Assembly (NCBI GenBank): GCA_022925895.1
Contig: JAKSYS010000181.1
Location: 30,349 to 94,348 of the forward strand
From: Fragilaria crotonensis
Taxonomy: Eukaryota > Bacillariophyta > Fragilariophyceae > Fragilariales > Fragilariaceae
Length of the DNA: 64,000 nucleotides
Reading direction: 5' to 3'
The notes below the pieces were generated by a model, which was not told where the DNA came from, ran no database searches, and was given only the letters and a program-made list of their open reading frames with translations. The translations under genes were made by a program, and so were the position numbers. This document shows positions 12,355 through 23,455 of the stretch, piece by piece (within the stretch, counting starts at the first letter, position 1; every line of letters starts with the position of its first letter).

Positions 12355-14415
12355 TTATTCTTGCGTGGTGGCATTTGCAAGCCTTATGCTATCGATCCAC
12401 ATGCTCCGCATTGCATCCTCGCTTTGGATCGGGTCGTTTCCCATCAAGTCCATCATGTTCTCGAACGTAATGTATCCCTTATGGTCGCTGTCCAGCCGGT
12501 CAAACGCAAGGCGCAAATTTCTATCGTCGACTTGGCACTGAGAAAGGCCAGCCGCAATAAATTCGTGCCAGTGAATACGTTGTTCAGTCTTGCGAACACG
12601 CATCGCGTTGAAGATGTCTTCGACCTCCGTGTCGGTCAGCGCTCCCAGGCTTCCTGCGCCTGCATTGGTCATCAGGACTTGCTTCAGCGCCTTGAGAGAA
12701 ATTTCTCCAGAACCGTCGGGGTCCATCTTCTCAAACTCTCTCCTCAGGTCCTTAATTTGGTCAGAGAGCAAGGTAAAGCTGAGAACTTCACATAGGAGCT
12801 TTCTCACGTCAGAGAAGCCCTTGAAAGAGACAAGTGCTTTCACAACATTAGGGTTCAAAATGTGGTCGTCTCCTTTCATCTCACGACTTGCCCATTCGCG
12901 AAGCCACGTATGCTTCTGTGCCTCTCTAGCAGTTGGTCGCATCTTTGGGTCCGTCACAAGAAGCTTCGATATGAAGTCTTTGGCCTGGGGGCTGACTATG
13001 GACCAAACTTCTTCAGGTTCGAACCTGAGGGCTCCGCGAAGGATGTTAGCTCTAACAGTCAGCAAGGGTTCCGGACCCCAACCGCCGAAGGGCGGGTCAC
13101 CACCGAGTAAAAGGTATGCGATAATTCCAATCGCCCAAATATCACACCTTTCATCATATTTGCCTCGAAGGACTTCAGGGGCAATTGTATAGGGAGTGCC
13201 AACGCCCTCATTATGAACCTCGCCGACTTGAAATGCTTACTCAGCCCAAAATCTAGGAAAAAGTATCAGGTATCGATTTCAGTCGTCGGGCAGCCGACGC
13301 AATGTGCAATAACTGATGACTCACCGATCATCTTCAACTCAGCATCCGGACTGGTTGACGAGAAGAGAAAGTTTTCAAGCTTGAGGTCGCGGTGGATAAT
13401 TCCCTTCGAATGAAGATATCTCACTGCACACAACATTTGCTTAACCAACCGAGCACTTTCACCTTCGGGGTAGCGGCAATCAGGCTGCTTATCCAATCGA
13501 TCAAATAGCTCTCCACCAAACACAATTCTTGCACGAGATATATCTCAGAGTGGCTCTCGTACACTTCCTCGAGGCGCACAATGTTTGGATGATCCAGCTG
13601 GCACATAATGAAGATCTCTTCTCGAAGCTGTTGGAGAGCTTTGGGAGAGTCAACGAGCTCGAGGTCAAGACACTTTACGGCATACTTGACTCCGGTGGCC
13701 TTGTGCGACACAAGGCGGACAAGCCCCGAGTAACCCGAACCTAAGACAGGTCCGTTGTGTACACCATCATAAACTTCTTCGATAGGTTTTCCGAACAGAA
13801 CTTCAATGTGAACCATGTTCCGCTTCAATACGCCTTCTTCTCTCCTAGCTTCGATCATGGAGTCCAGGCTCAACACACTACTTGAATGCCTCATCAACTT
13901 CATTTTTTTGGTGTTGGCACGGTCACCTCCATGATTGGAACCATCCAACGAACGAGAGTCCGCCGGCGTAGATCTTTCTGAGGAGTGACCTCTCCCGTTG
14001 CCTCCATCCGAAAGAGGAGCCGTCACAACGGAACCGCCATGAGCTGCGGCGCTTGATTTGATTCGAGGTGAAAGCGCAGATGTGGCCGCTCTGACGCCCG
14101 CGTTCACTGATTTGAGTCAGAGAAGGTGGGGGTGAGACGAACTATGTATTCACATAGCACCATCGAATCAGAAGGTCTCGTTCGTTCGCTAAGATCGACG
14201 ACATGAAACAGTGATCAACAGGTAACGAGACTACAAAGGATTTGACCACCAGGACATTCAGCTGCAGCAATCAACTCCGACCTCGGAGGACAGAAATCTA
14301 CAGCGGTCGAAAGTCTCCACTACTCACCAAGTTCCTTGCCGACTCTCGCTGCCTTGATTTGTGGCTTACCAACCACGACGGCTCCAGCTTTGTTGTTGCT
14401 TTGACATGAACCCAT
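12355..14415 (-). CDS. Calcium-dependent protein kinase (CDPK), acylated N-terminus
   Basis: Three exons: 14415-14328, 14106-13325 and 13252-12355, with introns of 221 and 72 bp. Exon 1 begins MGSCQSNN: Gly2 fits N-myristoylation and Cys4 palmitoylation, the usual membrane anchor of CDPKs. The kinase domain shows GSGYSGLV (ATP loop), YAVKCL (lysine), HRDLKLENFLF (catalytic loop), DFGLS formed exactly across the second splice junction, and GTPYTIAPEVL. Behind the kinase are an autoinhibitory-type stretch and EF-hands: a canonical DPDGSGEIS loop, a degenerate middle one and a second loop, DSDHKGYIT. It should transmit calcium signals by Ser/Thr phosphorylation. Two single-base losses break the frame, in a T run at about 13518-13520 and an A run at about 13228. 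Both are inside conserved kinase sequence that resumes in the next frame. Confidence 0.92.
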
Positions 14416-15133
14416 TTAGTAGTTGCGACCTGTGGCGCCCCGGACCGTCTCGCTTGAGCATGAATGTAACGCAAACAACAGAGTAAAGTTCACTGAGCCA
14501 CGTTCTCAGCCTTATGGCAATTCTACCTGACCGTGGAGAGTGGAGAAGGAAGAAAGATTTGTGTGCTTCCTTCGCTTTTCGTGACCGACGTATTCTGAGT
14601 ACCAGTTTAAACCCAGTACCAATGTACCTGGACGAAAAAATTACGACGATGATAAATACAAGTATGCCTGGACGCATTGAATTGTCAGGTGTAGTGAATA
14701 CTAAAGTAAACATCCATGAGGATCGATCATTCACCTTAGTTAAGTGTGCCATAGTACGCCCCGAACCACACGGGGTTACTGTATCTCATTTTTGTTGAAA
14801 TGTTATGTACAAACATGTTTTTTACAAAGGTGACGTTGGGTTTTGTTCATGTGGGTCAAGCTACTTGTATAAGGTGTTGAGTTGTGTTTTCTGGGTATGA
14901 TACAGTAATCATACATTCATGTCCATTCACTATACACACGACTCTCGAGTGTTCGACGCGTAAAGATAGCGAACGGTACCGGTACCTGGTACTGCCCTAT
15001 TTCGACCATGTTTTCTTTTGGCTTCCAATTTCATCACCCCGGTACGCAACCCCATAACAAAGTAGTTCGAATACAGTCGGTGCTTTGTTGAGATTCCCAG
15101 CGTTGTCTCTAAGCTACACTCTAGTCATCATTC
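14416..15133. other. Divergent intergenic region
   Basis: This separates the CDPK (-) and pirin (+) genes and should hold both promoters. It includes GTACC/GGTAC palindromic words near 14978-14995. No gene or RNA was recognised. Confidence 0.45.
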
Positions 15134-16195
15134 ATGCTTAACAAAATCAGCAAAATGACGAAAACCATTGGAACTGCCATACTGAATATCAAAGCCCTGC
15201 CCCACGGCCCCATGCCAACGTCGGACCCGTTCCTCTTTTGTGTCTATCATAATGATGTTTATCCCGCCGGAAACGCTGCCATGGAAGCTCCTCGCCTCGG
15301 AAATGGCATGGATTTTGATCCGTCTGCTGAGTATCGAATGTACCACGGCGAAACCATTCCTGGTTTTCCCCAACATCCTCATCGAGGATTTGAAACCATC
15401 ACAGCCACGATGGATGGACTCATTGATCATTTTGATTCCGTCGGAAACGCTGGTCGATACGGGATGGGAGATGTTCAATGGATGACGGCAGGCAAGGGGG
15501 TTGTGCATTCCGAAATGTTTCCTCTCCTGGAAGAACACAAACCGAATCCACTACGATTCTTTCAAATTTGGCTCAATCTACCCGCTCGATCCAAAATGGT
15601 CAAACCGAGCTTTGCCATGTTTTGGGCGCATCAAGTTCCGAGACATGAACTGGAAAAGGCTTCTGTCACAATTTGGGCGGGCAATTATTTCGGTGTCGAT
15701 ACAAATAATGCACCACCTCCCGATAGTTGGGCGACTGATCCCAAGAACGATGTCGCTATTTTGCACATTACGATTCAACCGGGTGGATCTGTAACTCTTC
15801 CGGTCGCCAACGAAGGAGCTTCTATTAATCGAAGTCTGTTTTACATTGAGGGAGATTCGAATGTCTGCGAAGTGGATGGTAAACTGATTGACCGAAAAGT
15901 CGTCGTAAATGTCAAGTCGGACCAGGAAGTGGTCCTGCACCTTTCCGAAACTGCTTCGGCGCCTTGTGAATTCCTCCTTCTTCAAGGCAGACCCATTGGC
16001 GAACCCGTTGCTCAGCATGGTCCCTTCGTTATGAACACACAGACCGAGATTCGTCAGGCATTTGCCGATTATCAGAGGACGCAATTTGGTGGTTGGCCTT
16101 GGTCCAGGGATGACATGGTATCGGATCGCAAGAAAGGACGGTTCGCCCTAGTTGATGGCACGGAAATTCTACCTGAAACGTGCTCCAAAGAATGA
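15134..16195 (+). CDS. Pirin family protein
   Basis: A 353-residue bicupin with an unbroken frame. The pirin metal-binding signature is clear: PQHPHRGFETITATMDG carries two histidines, and TAGKGVVHSEMFP carries His and Glu. Downstream, LRFFQIWLNLP and the C-terminal second cupin (EFLLLQGRPIGEPV, then QHGPFVMNT) match the family. Pirins are iron-binding nuclear or cytosolic proteins. Some act as transcriptional cofactors and some have quercetin 2,3-dioxygenase activity; which applies here is unknown. A second possible start, eight codons in (MTKTIG), cannot be excluded. No signal peptide is seen. Confidence 0.95.
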   Translation: MLNKISKMTKTIGTAILNIKALPHGPMPTSDPFLFCVYHNDVYPAGNAAMEAPRLGNGMDFDPSAEYRMYHGETIPGFPQHPHRGFETITATMDGLIDHFDSVGNAGRYGMGDVQWMTAGKGVVHSEMFPLLEEHKPNPLRFFQIWLNLPARSKMVKPSFAMFWAHQVPRHELEKASVTIWAGNYFGVDTNNAPPPDSWATDPKNDVAILHITIQPGGSVTLPVANEGASINRSLFYIEGDSNVCEVDGKLIDRKVVVNVKSDQEVVLHLSETASAPCEFLLLQGRPIGEPVAQHGPFVMNTQTEIRQAFADYQRTQFGGWPWSRDDMVSDRKKGRFALVDGTEILPETCSKE

Positions 16196-17132
16196 GGGAC
16201 CGCGCCCATTGGCTTCGCATGTTTGTGTTTGCAGGCACATCATACTGCAATCTGGTCAATTTGATGTGCAACGTTTTTCCATCTATTTCATCTCAATCAC
16301 TGCGTGTGCGCACTGTGTTCCATAGTACTGGGAATGCCTGGTAGGGAAAGCTTCAAATTAAAATAGAGCGTCCCCTTGTACTCACGAACTGTAAATTGTA
16401 AGATACAAGGTGTTTCGCACAGCCGATACTCGAATAGTACGATTGTCAAAGCCATTGAAACGCGCTGCCACGCGAAGTAAGAATAGCTCGAACGGTTACG
16501 ATCAGAGTCAATCTCAGATTCCTGACAGTCGTTTTCCAGAGTTCACTCACACTCTCGGGGATTTGAGGTTGGACCTGTTATACCATGTACCCCACCAAGC
16601 AAGCTCCCATGTGATCGAACACAATTTGTGCATCCCCTCAGCCTCAATGATGAATAAATTTCATGCATTCCTAATAATTATCAGTGATACCAGTTGCTGT
16701 CGTTCTTACAAGAAACAACATCACTGATGATGAGCGAACCAGAGTTGAAGACTGCAACAATGCATCAGAGGGCGCTGAAGATTCGATGCATTTCTTGGAT
16801 ACATTCGGGATCTCATCCATCAAACCGCAAATGGGGTTTTTGATTCTACTCTTGAGAGTAAGATGCGGCCGAAAAGAACGATGCGTAGGTGAGTACAAGG
16901 ACCACCGATAATCTATCGACAACAAAAACGAACCCTGCAAAACTCCTTGTCGAAAGTATAGAGCCCCACCTCCCATGAGAGTGAAAGTCACACTGGCCAA
17001 GAAACAATTGCAACGGGAGTCAGATAGTGACAAAGCAATGCCATAGGATGCGCCATTAACCTCACATACACAGTGCAGCATCTTTCCAATGACAGAAAAG
17101 CAACTCATCAGTTCTTCCCCGCCGTAAAAGCA
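16196..17132. other. Intergenic, no convincing gene
   Basis: About 0.9 kb between convergent pirin (+) and the F-box-like gene (-). A 145-codon frame (16671-17108, -) resembles no known family and has no supporting features. I treat it as chance. Confidence 0.35.
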
Positions 17133-18262
17133 TTATTCTCGGTTCAATGCATGATGCAAAAACTCCTCTCCTCGCTCCAAATACAAGTCAAGAGGCAGTC
17201 CTGAAAGGAATTCCCAATTCTTCTCCACCACACGGGCAGGAGGCATAAGATCTTCCAAGGGTAGAACCTTCATGCGACTAACCATGACGTGACGTTGCTC
17301 AATAGGATGTCCCTCTTCCAAGAGATTTCCATGGCGATCAAAGTAGCGAGACGCATGGAGCGGCACCATATGACATGTTCTGGTTTTGGATAATCCTTGG
17401 GTGGTCGAATACCATATAAACACTGACCGACCATGATGCTCCTCTCTTCTCCTTCGCCATATTCCAATTTATACAGGGATACTCCCGGTCGATAACAATA
17501 TCGACTCCAATCGGGCCACCCGTCCGGTGGAACAAAATTCGTGTACTGCAGCTTGTCCCCAACGTGGTCGGGACTGTTTGCGTTCTGTTGGAAGAGCTCA
17601 GTCACGTGTCCACACGATTGCTGTTCTCGCTCAAATTGAAAGGAGCCGTCGCACCAGTACGTGTGCAAGCCATCATTGTCAAAGGGTGTGACAAAGTGAC
17701 CATCCATCCATTCCGGTTGACGACGAATGATCAATCCAGGAAAGGCATTTCGTAAGGGGAACGTGCCAGCGTATGTGGTCTTGGAACAATAGGTCAAATC
17801 AATGTATTGCAGTGTGGCAGTTGGACGCGAAGGATTCTCGTCACTACACCATCGGGATAAACCACCGTTGGTGATGCGAACCGAACCCACCATTTTCAGT
17901 CGGGTGAGGGGTGATTTCATTTGTAGAAGAAGGTTATCCGTGGCGAACGATGTCATATTAAGCTCAACGAGATGTTTCCACATGTGGAAGCGTTCTGATA
18001 CAATGCGTTCATGAAGGGATGTGGTAACAAGCGCGCAGTTCACGTGCTGATCCAAAATGCTTTGCATTTTCTTGAAAGATTTGCACACACTCGTAACTAG
18101 TTTCACGCGATCTTCGAGAGGGAGATAGTTGTAGATTTCTCCCCAGAGGCTCTCGGGCAGTAAATCAACTGTATCGATTGACATGATCAAGTACGGTATG
18201 CGTGCGGAGTAGTCAAGATCCTTCGCTGGTTCTCTACTCGTTACCAAGTGCTTGTGAGGCAT
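17133..18262 (-). CDS. F-box-like protein (one frameshift)
   Basis: Around 375 codons. Near the N-terminus, the stretch starting LLPESLWGEIYNYLPLEDR and continuing into a KSF-type helix looks like an F-box, which would bind Skp1 in SCF ubiquitin ligases. After it come loosely leucine-rich segments (LTRLKMVGSVRITNGGL; LQYIDLTYC), as in F-box/LRR proteins. The C-terminal half, with many Trp, Tyr and Pro residues, is not a family I recognise. The frame slips by one base at about 17365-17385. In the other frame the protein continues sensibly (LHASRYFDRHGNLLEEGHP) to the stop at 17133. The start may be the ATG at 18262 or the internal MSIDTVDLL methionine at 18184. Confidence 0.6.
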
Positions 18263-19143
18263 CTAACAATTTCCTTGGAGGGCACTGAGCACTGAGTACT
18301 CGATGGCCGACTAAGTAGAGTGCCAACAGACAGCTGAGAGAACGCGTTCAGAACAATGTATGCATCAGACATACAATCATCCCCAAAGAATTCTTCGATG
18401 CTCATTTCTCTCAAGGTCCGACCCAATAGCAACGTCCGTGCAATGCGCGACGCGCGACACTTTTCCCGTATACACGTACTGGAGAACTGATGTTCTCCGA
18501 CTACGGGGCAATAAGAGATACCGCTTCCACTATACCGTTACATACATGCAATAGATACTAGCGTCTTGCGGTGTAGAGTGTAGAGTATGCTATGTAGTAT
18601 GTAGTATACGGTATACGTCCTCCGTATCTACCGGTAGGGACTGTTGACAGTAGTCAGGCGTGCAGTACAGCACTTGGTACTTTAACTGTACTGGCGTACG
18701 GTTCATAATTTGCAACTTGGAACACTACACACTACAACACTACTAGTAGTACACACTATTCCAACCTTACGTCCAGCATTGTGCTGTCTTCTGGATCGCG
18801 ACCTGTAGTACCAGAAGCAGGGTTTGATTTGAGGACCTCTATTGACTTTAACGACGCTGTTCTCGATACTTTACCGCAGGAAGCACGAGATGGGCAGAAT
18901 GCTCAGACTTCCAACTCCACATGCATCGTAGCCTTCAGTTGATTCGATGGTGATCGGCATGTCTCCGAGAACATTGGGTGTGGCAATAGGGCATGGCACA
19001 GAATGTACTCGAAGTGTATAGGTTAAAGATATAGAATGTGAACATGCATTGCATTGAACGGATGGCATTGCTGCGACACGGAGATACTCTAGAACGCGGT
19101 ATACCCAATCGCGTGCACTGGATGGAGAATCTGATCAAGCGCA
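18263..19143. other. Intergenic, GTAC-rich
   Basis: Nearly 0.9 kb without a credible frame. The stretch 18555-18760 is dense in short GTA/TAC words (for example near 18590-18625 and 18740-18755). It separates two minus-strand genes, so it holds one promoter and one 3' end. Confidence 0.4.
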
Positions 19144-19803
19144 TCAATGTCGGGCTGTCATGCACATTTCACATTCCAATTCCATGTGGATGTTTTCATA
19201 GGTACACGCCGAACAAGACCAAGGTTGAACTACTGCTTCCGACACTGCGACATCAGTTTGAGCGGGTGATCGCGCACTCGGGACGGAAGGAAACCAATCT
19301 CCCAACGTACCGCCGCCTCGGCGAGGATTGTCATCGACAGTATCGCTGTTGTAGTCACTATGTTGAGCAGCTGCCACTGGTTGTTGTTGGAATGCTGTCG
19401 ACTGGTTTCGACTTTGAATATGTTGCACTCGGCCCACTTGGCCCGATGTTAATCGAACCTTGATTCCGCGAGGATGATTGGCTGAGTTCGTCAATACGGA
19501 TTGCACAATGCCATTGGTCAGGTGTCCGGATCGTTGATCACATTTCAATACGATGGAAACCGGTGTTCCAGGAACAATGGCAGAACGTTGTGTGCCACTC
19601 ATGATGGCGTTGGAACCAAGGGGGACGCTGGCTACTTGTTCGTTGGAGATATCGATGGCCAAGGGTGCACGCTTTACGCATCGTGGAGAATTTGTGTGCA
19701 GGCATCTGTCAATGCGTTGCGGCAGCATTTCATTAGGGTATTTCTGTATGCATAGTTGTACCGGTACTGTCTGGTCGTCGTTGCGGTGAGGTGTGATGGC
19801 CAT
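19144..19803 (-). CDS. YwbE-domain protein with RanBP2-type zinc finger
   Basis: 219 residues, intact. The middle matches the YwbE family (small conserved domain of bacteria, algae and plants; function unknown). It has IVPGTPVSIVLKCDQRSGHL followed by TNGIVQSVLTNSANHPRGIK and VRLTSGQVGRV. The C-terminus is a RanBP2-type zinc finger: WSCSACTYENIHMELECEMC has the W-x-C-x2-C-x10-C-x2-C layout used to bind RNA or ubiquitin. The link between the two is Gln/Ser-rich. Joining YwbE to this finger suggests RNA or ubiquitin binding, but that is inference from the finger alone. Confidence 0.8.
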   Translation of the reverse strand: MAITPHRNDDQTVPVQLCIQKYPNEMLPQRIDRCLHTNSPRCVKRAPLAIDISNEQVASVPLGSNAIMSGTQRSAIVPGTPVSIVLKCDQRSGHLTNGIVQSVLTNSANHPRGIKVRLTSGQVGRVQHIQSRNQSTAFQQQPVAAAQHSDYNSDTVDDNPRRGGGTLGDWFPSVPSARSPAQTDVAVSEAVVQPWSCSACTYENIHMELECEMCMTARH

Positions 19804-20225
19804 GAAAGCACTGTACTGGAGTACTCCAGTACCATTTACATACGACTGTATTCAGTGCACAGCATACTCCCAATCTCCAATTACTGGTAGTACGGTAGGA
19901 GGTCAGTTGCAGTACAAGTAGTACCTGTACAAGTACACAAGTACTACAACTGTCAATCACTCTACTATTCAGTGATACAGTACCTGGTACTTTCGAGAAA
20001 TTCGTAAGAATAAAGGCAATCAAGTACGGGTTGACATGATGGCCCATAACTCCGGTTAACATGGAAACATTACAATGATCACTGATCAGATGTTAAAGGC
20101 AGTAGGAGAAGGGTTACTCGATCGGAGAATCACTCATTTGGGGTCGTCCGGTAGGTCACCCCTCTGGAAACCTGTCTTTCTCTGTCATCAGGATTTCTTG
20201 ACCTCTTGGGTGCAACTCAGTGCTT

Positions 20226-21041
20226 TCATCTGGAACCTGTGACAGCAGCTTCCCATGGGAGAACGTAGAGGTACATGAGAAACCAGTGCGTCCCTGCTCC
20301 CAGCATAACAGCTACGTGCCATATCTCGTGAAATCCAAAGCTTCCGGGGAAGGGATTGGGCTTTTCCGCGGTGTAGACATAGCCTCCGACGGTGTAAAAG
20401 ATCCCGCCCAAGACGAAGAGTCCCATGCCGCCAGATCCCAGGGCTTCCCACAACCAGTAACTCATGAGGGCACCGAGCCATCCAAGTGTGAGGTACGTCG
20501 TCATGGACAACCACTTGGGTATACTTCCGTGCATTCTGTACGTGAAGATCATTCCGACAATCGCCAAGAACCAAACAACGGCACAGAAGGACCAGCCAAT
20601 AGTCGAATCATGGAACGGAACGAGGCAAAGAGGTGTGAATGTTCCTGCGATGAGTGGGTAAATTGCAAGATAGTCCAGCATTTTGAGAAATAATTCCAAT
20701 TGTTCCGATCCCGATATCGAATGGTGCAGCGTTGAACACGCAAATAGAAAAATCAAGGAACTTCCGTAGATACTGAATGACACAATCTTCCAAGGAGCCC
20801 CGAGAGCCGAACTTTCGCTGACTAACAGCGCCATTCCTAAAATGCTCATCATGGTGGCAGCCATGTGCGATGCTCCGTTAAAGACCTCATCCGTGGCATG
20901 AGGAGATCCGTCGCGAGAACGTTCTCCGACTTGACCAATGTCTGTGAATCTCCACACGCCGTCTTTTGTTGCCTCACTAGTGCCATAGTTTGTTGTCGTG
21001 GGAAGCATGGCCTGTTCGGAGGCCCTGTTGTTGGTGTCCAT
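20226..21041 (-). CDS. PAQR / hemolysin III superfamily membrane protein
   Basis: 271 residues with an unbroken frame and about seven hydrophobic segments. The superfamily's metal-binding and helix motifs are visible. They are EVFNGASHMAA before helix 1, FACSTLHHSISG in helix 2, AGTFTPLCLVPF in mid-protein and FGFHEIWHVAVMLGAGTHW near the end, where two His sit in the conserved H-x3-H pattern. Eukaryotic members (adiponectin/progestin receptors and relatives) are seven-helix receptors or possible ceramidase-like hydrolases. The 'hemolysin III' name is historical and nothing suggests a toxin. The roughly 60 residues before the first helix are hydrophilic and face the cytosol in related proteins. 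Confidence 0.92.
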   Translation of the reverse strand: MDTNNRASEQAMLPTTTNYGTSEATKDGVWRFTDIGQVGERSRDGSPHATDEVFNGASHMAATMMSILGMALLVSESSALGAPWKIVSFSIYGSSLIFLFACSTLHHSISGSEQLELFLKMLDYLAIYPLIAGTFTPLCLVPFHDSTIGWSFCAVVWFLAIVGMIFTYRMHGSIPKWLSMTTYLTLGWLGALMSYWLWEALGSGGMGLFVLGGIFYTVGGYVYTAEKPNPFPGSFGFHEIWHVAVMLGAGTHWFLMYLYVLPWEAAVTGSR

Positions 21042-22117
21042 GGATGCTGTCGTGTGGAGGAGTTGTTCGTGGAGTACTTGATGGGTTTGTTAAGTTTCAC
21101 TGCTGGTAGAGCAACTGGTAGCACTAGCTGGTATGATGAAACTGATATCTCTTGAAAGATATGTGTATTGTACGAGTCAGAGTCCTGGATCAGATGATTG
21201 GGGACGTCGAAGGAAAGGGAGATTGGAGTAGGTGATGAAGTCTCAACGTTCTGGATTAGAGGGTAGAGAAACAATGAATTGCGGATACAGGGATACTCCA
21301 GTACTGGGTACAGAATTCATATGAATAATTGAAATAGACAGGAGTACAAAACGTTTACGAGTTTTCCTGATCTGACTCGTGTACGCGGTACAGTAAGCAT
21401 ATGCGTATATCATAGAGCTGACTCCGTATAAACGACCCGAAATAACGCCTGTTTTATGTTTTTACGCCAATGCGATTTTGCATTTGGGTCACGGGTCATC
21501 GAGGCTCGCGGCATTTTACCATGCCACATATTTTTTTTACTCTAGTAGAGAAGCTGTCGTGTGTCTGGCCATACCAATTCCAAGTGCACCACTAGCCACT
21601 AGCCAGTACTCCGTAGCATGTAGCAGTGGTGCTACCCAGTACTACAGTAGAAAATACTGGTACTGGTACTGTTAAACGAGCTACACCAATAGAAATTGTA
21701 TAAACGCATATGAATATGCATATCATATCTCTATTTGAAACTGAAAAACTGTCACGCCCAAATCGCAGCACTTCGACCAATGAGACTGCGGTCCTCGTGT
21801 TATTTGAGATTTTGTATGCCAGTACCAGGTACTGTAGCACCTTACCGGAAGAACTTTTCGATGTTCATTCGATGACCCACGGACGGTCTTCACATGATAA
21901 GTCCATCGATCGTCGTCTATCCATTCTCCTCGACCATCAAGCTATCACTCATCGCCTCCACCGGTACATGTAAATTGCACTTGATCGACTTCATCAATAC
22001 TGAAACCTCAAATACCACTGATTGCTTCTCAAGTAATCCGAGTACTGGTGCTCGCAAGTCGGCAGTTGGTCATTGGATCATTTGACAATAACGACATCAT
22101 TGGATGAATTGAACGTC
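21042..22117. other. Divergent intergenic region, GTAC-rich
   Basis: About 1.1 kb between the PAQR gene (-) and the first sulfotransferase-like gene (+). It contains CCAGTACTGG-type words at about 21295-21310, 21605-21675 and 21820-21840. No gene was recognised. Confidence 0.4.
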
Positions 22118-23391
22118 ATGATCAACAGACTATCCGCGCGGCGTCCATCGTCTCAATATGAGAATCCATACAATAGTAGAAGGAAGGTGATCAGCAAGAC
22201 ACTGTTGCTAGGAACAATTCTGACGATGTTGCTGTTTTGGATGGCGATAGTGTTACATGTCCTTCCCAGCACCTCGAGCACTTCTGAAGATGGGCAGATT
22301 CGATCTCCAAATGCACCAAAGCCAAGACAAAGGAGGAAAAGGGATACAACCGACTATCGCAATATCAAAATAGAAACTCCATCGCCGAAAGCAAAGCACG
22401 ATCCCATGGACTTTGATGCTGTCATTGCCAACTTGACAGCCACCAATCCCGTTTTTATTGGAAGAGAACGACTCGCACGCATGTTGCTCGAAATGTACAT
22501 TGATCCAACCCAAGTTGAGGATTCTATATGGAAACAAGTTCCAGTCTGGGACGACATTGTGACGGTCCACGGCCGTGCACCCGTCATTTACGGCCTCGAT
22601 TCTGCCAAGCATTTAGAGATACGGTAGCACCCATTGATCGGCATGTGGGAATTGCCGGCATGTTCAATACCGGAACCAACCTCTTGGCGATCCTCTTGCA
22701 GCACAATTGTGCCATTCCGGAAGGGATTGCCAAATGGGGTCGCAAGAAGGGACACGGCATGGAATGGCAAGTCCCCTTGGGGAAGCACTCGCCCGCGTGG
22801 TATCGAGGTCAGGCCAATGTCAAGAATTTTATTGGCAAGATACCGCCAGAACACATGTTTGTGGCTGCCATGGTACGACATCCTCATGATTGGATGGCCA
22901 GCATGTGCCGGCATGGCTATACTGCGAAATGGAATCATACAGCCAGGAATTGTCCCAATTTGTACGATGGGAATGTCGTGAATGCCAAATTCGGACCAGG
23001 ACCGTCGCACCACGCATCGTTGGCGCACATGTGGAATGATTGGAATGGTGCGTATTATCGGGCACCATTTCCAAGAGCGTTGGTACGATTTGAAGATACC
23101 ATATTCTTTCCCAAGGAAACCTCTCGAATCATATGCACCTGCGTCGGAGGAAAGCTAACAACGCCGAAAGAAAATGATGGACTCTTTCATTACGTGATTG
23201 ATTCGGCGAAAACTGGACCAGGCCATGGAGCGGGCAAGAAACGTAATGGATTGATTGATGCGTGGATCAAATATGGCAATGCTCGAACTACCAAAATGAG
23301 CAAATCTGATTTGGAATTCTCGGCTCAACATTTGGATCGAGATATTGTTTCGGATATGCAATGGAAGTTTCCAGAGATTCCCGATCAATAA
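22118..23391 (+). CDS. Sulfotransferase-like type II membrane protein, paralogue 1 (one frameshift)
   Basis: The first in-frame ATG, at 22118, gives a short basic N-terminus and one hydrophobic anchor (LLLGTILTMLLFWMAIVL), as in Golgi enzymes. The catalytic part has the P-loop-like GIAGMFNTGTNLLAILL, which resembles the sulfate-donor (PAPS) loop of sulfotransferases. MVRHPHDWMASMCRHGY resembles the 3'-phosphate-binding motif. Two further copies of this gene lie at 40.3-43.1 kb and share both motifs, SLAHLWNDW-type and GAWIKYG-type segments, and the anchor. The frame slips in a T run at 22612-22614 (one T missing), between YGLDSAKH and FRDTVAPIDRH. Transfer of sulfate to a glycan or protein is inferred. 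Other nucleotide-binding folds cannot be excluded without a profile search. Confidence 0.72.
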
Positions 23392-23455
23392 ATAAAACGA
23401 CAGTACGATCTCCTGAGACTTGATATCTATTTTGATTGTCGAACGTTTATCATAT

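Noticed and set aside
16671-17108. 145-codon minus-strand frame
   Set aside because: No recognisable motif, no signal of conservation, and it overlaps the likely 3' regions of two convergent genes.
20220-20693. 157-codon + strand frame
   Set aside because: Antisense shadow of the PAQR gene, whose membrane segments and motifs are clear on the minus strand.
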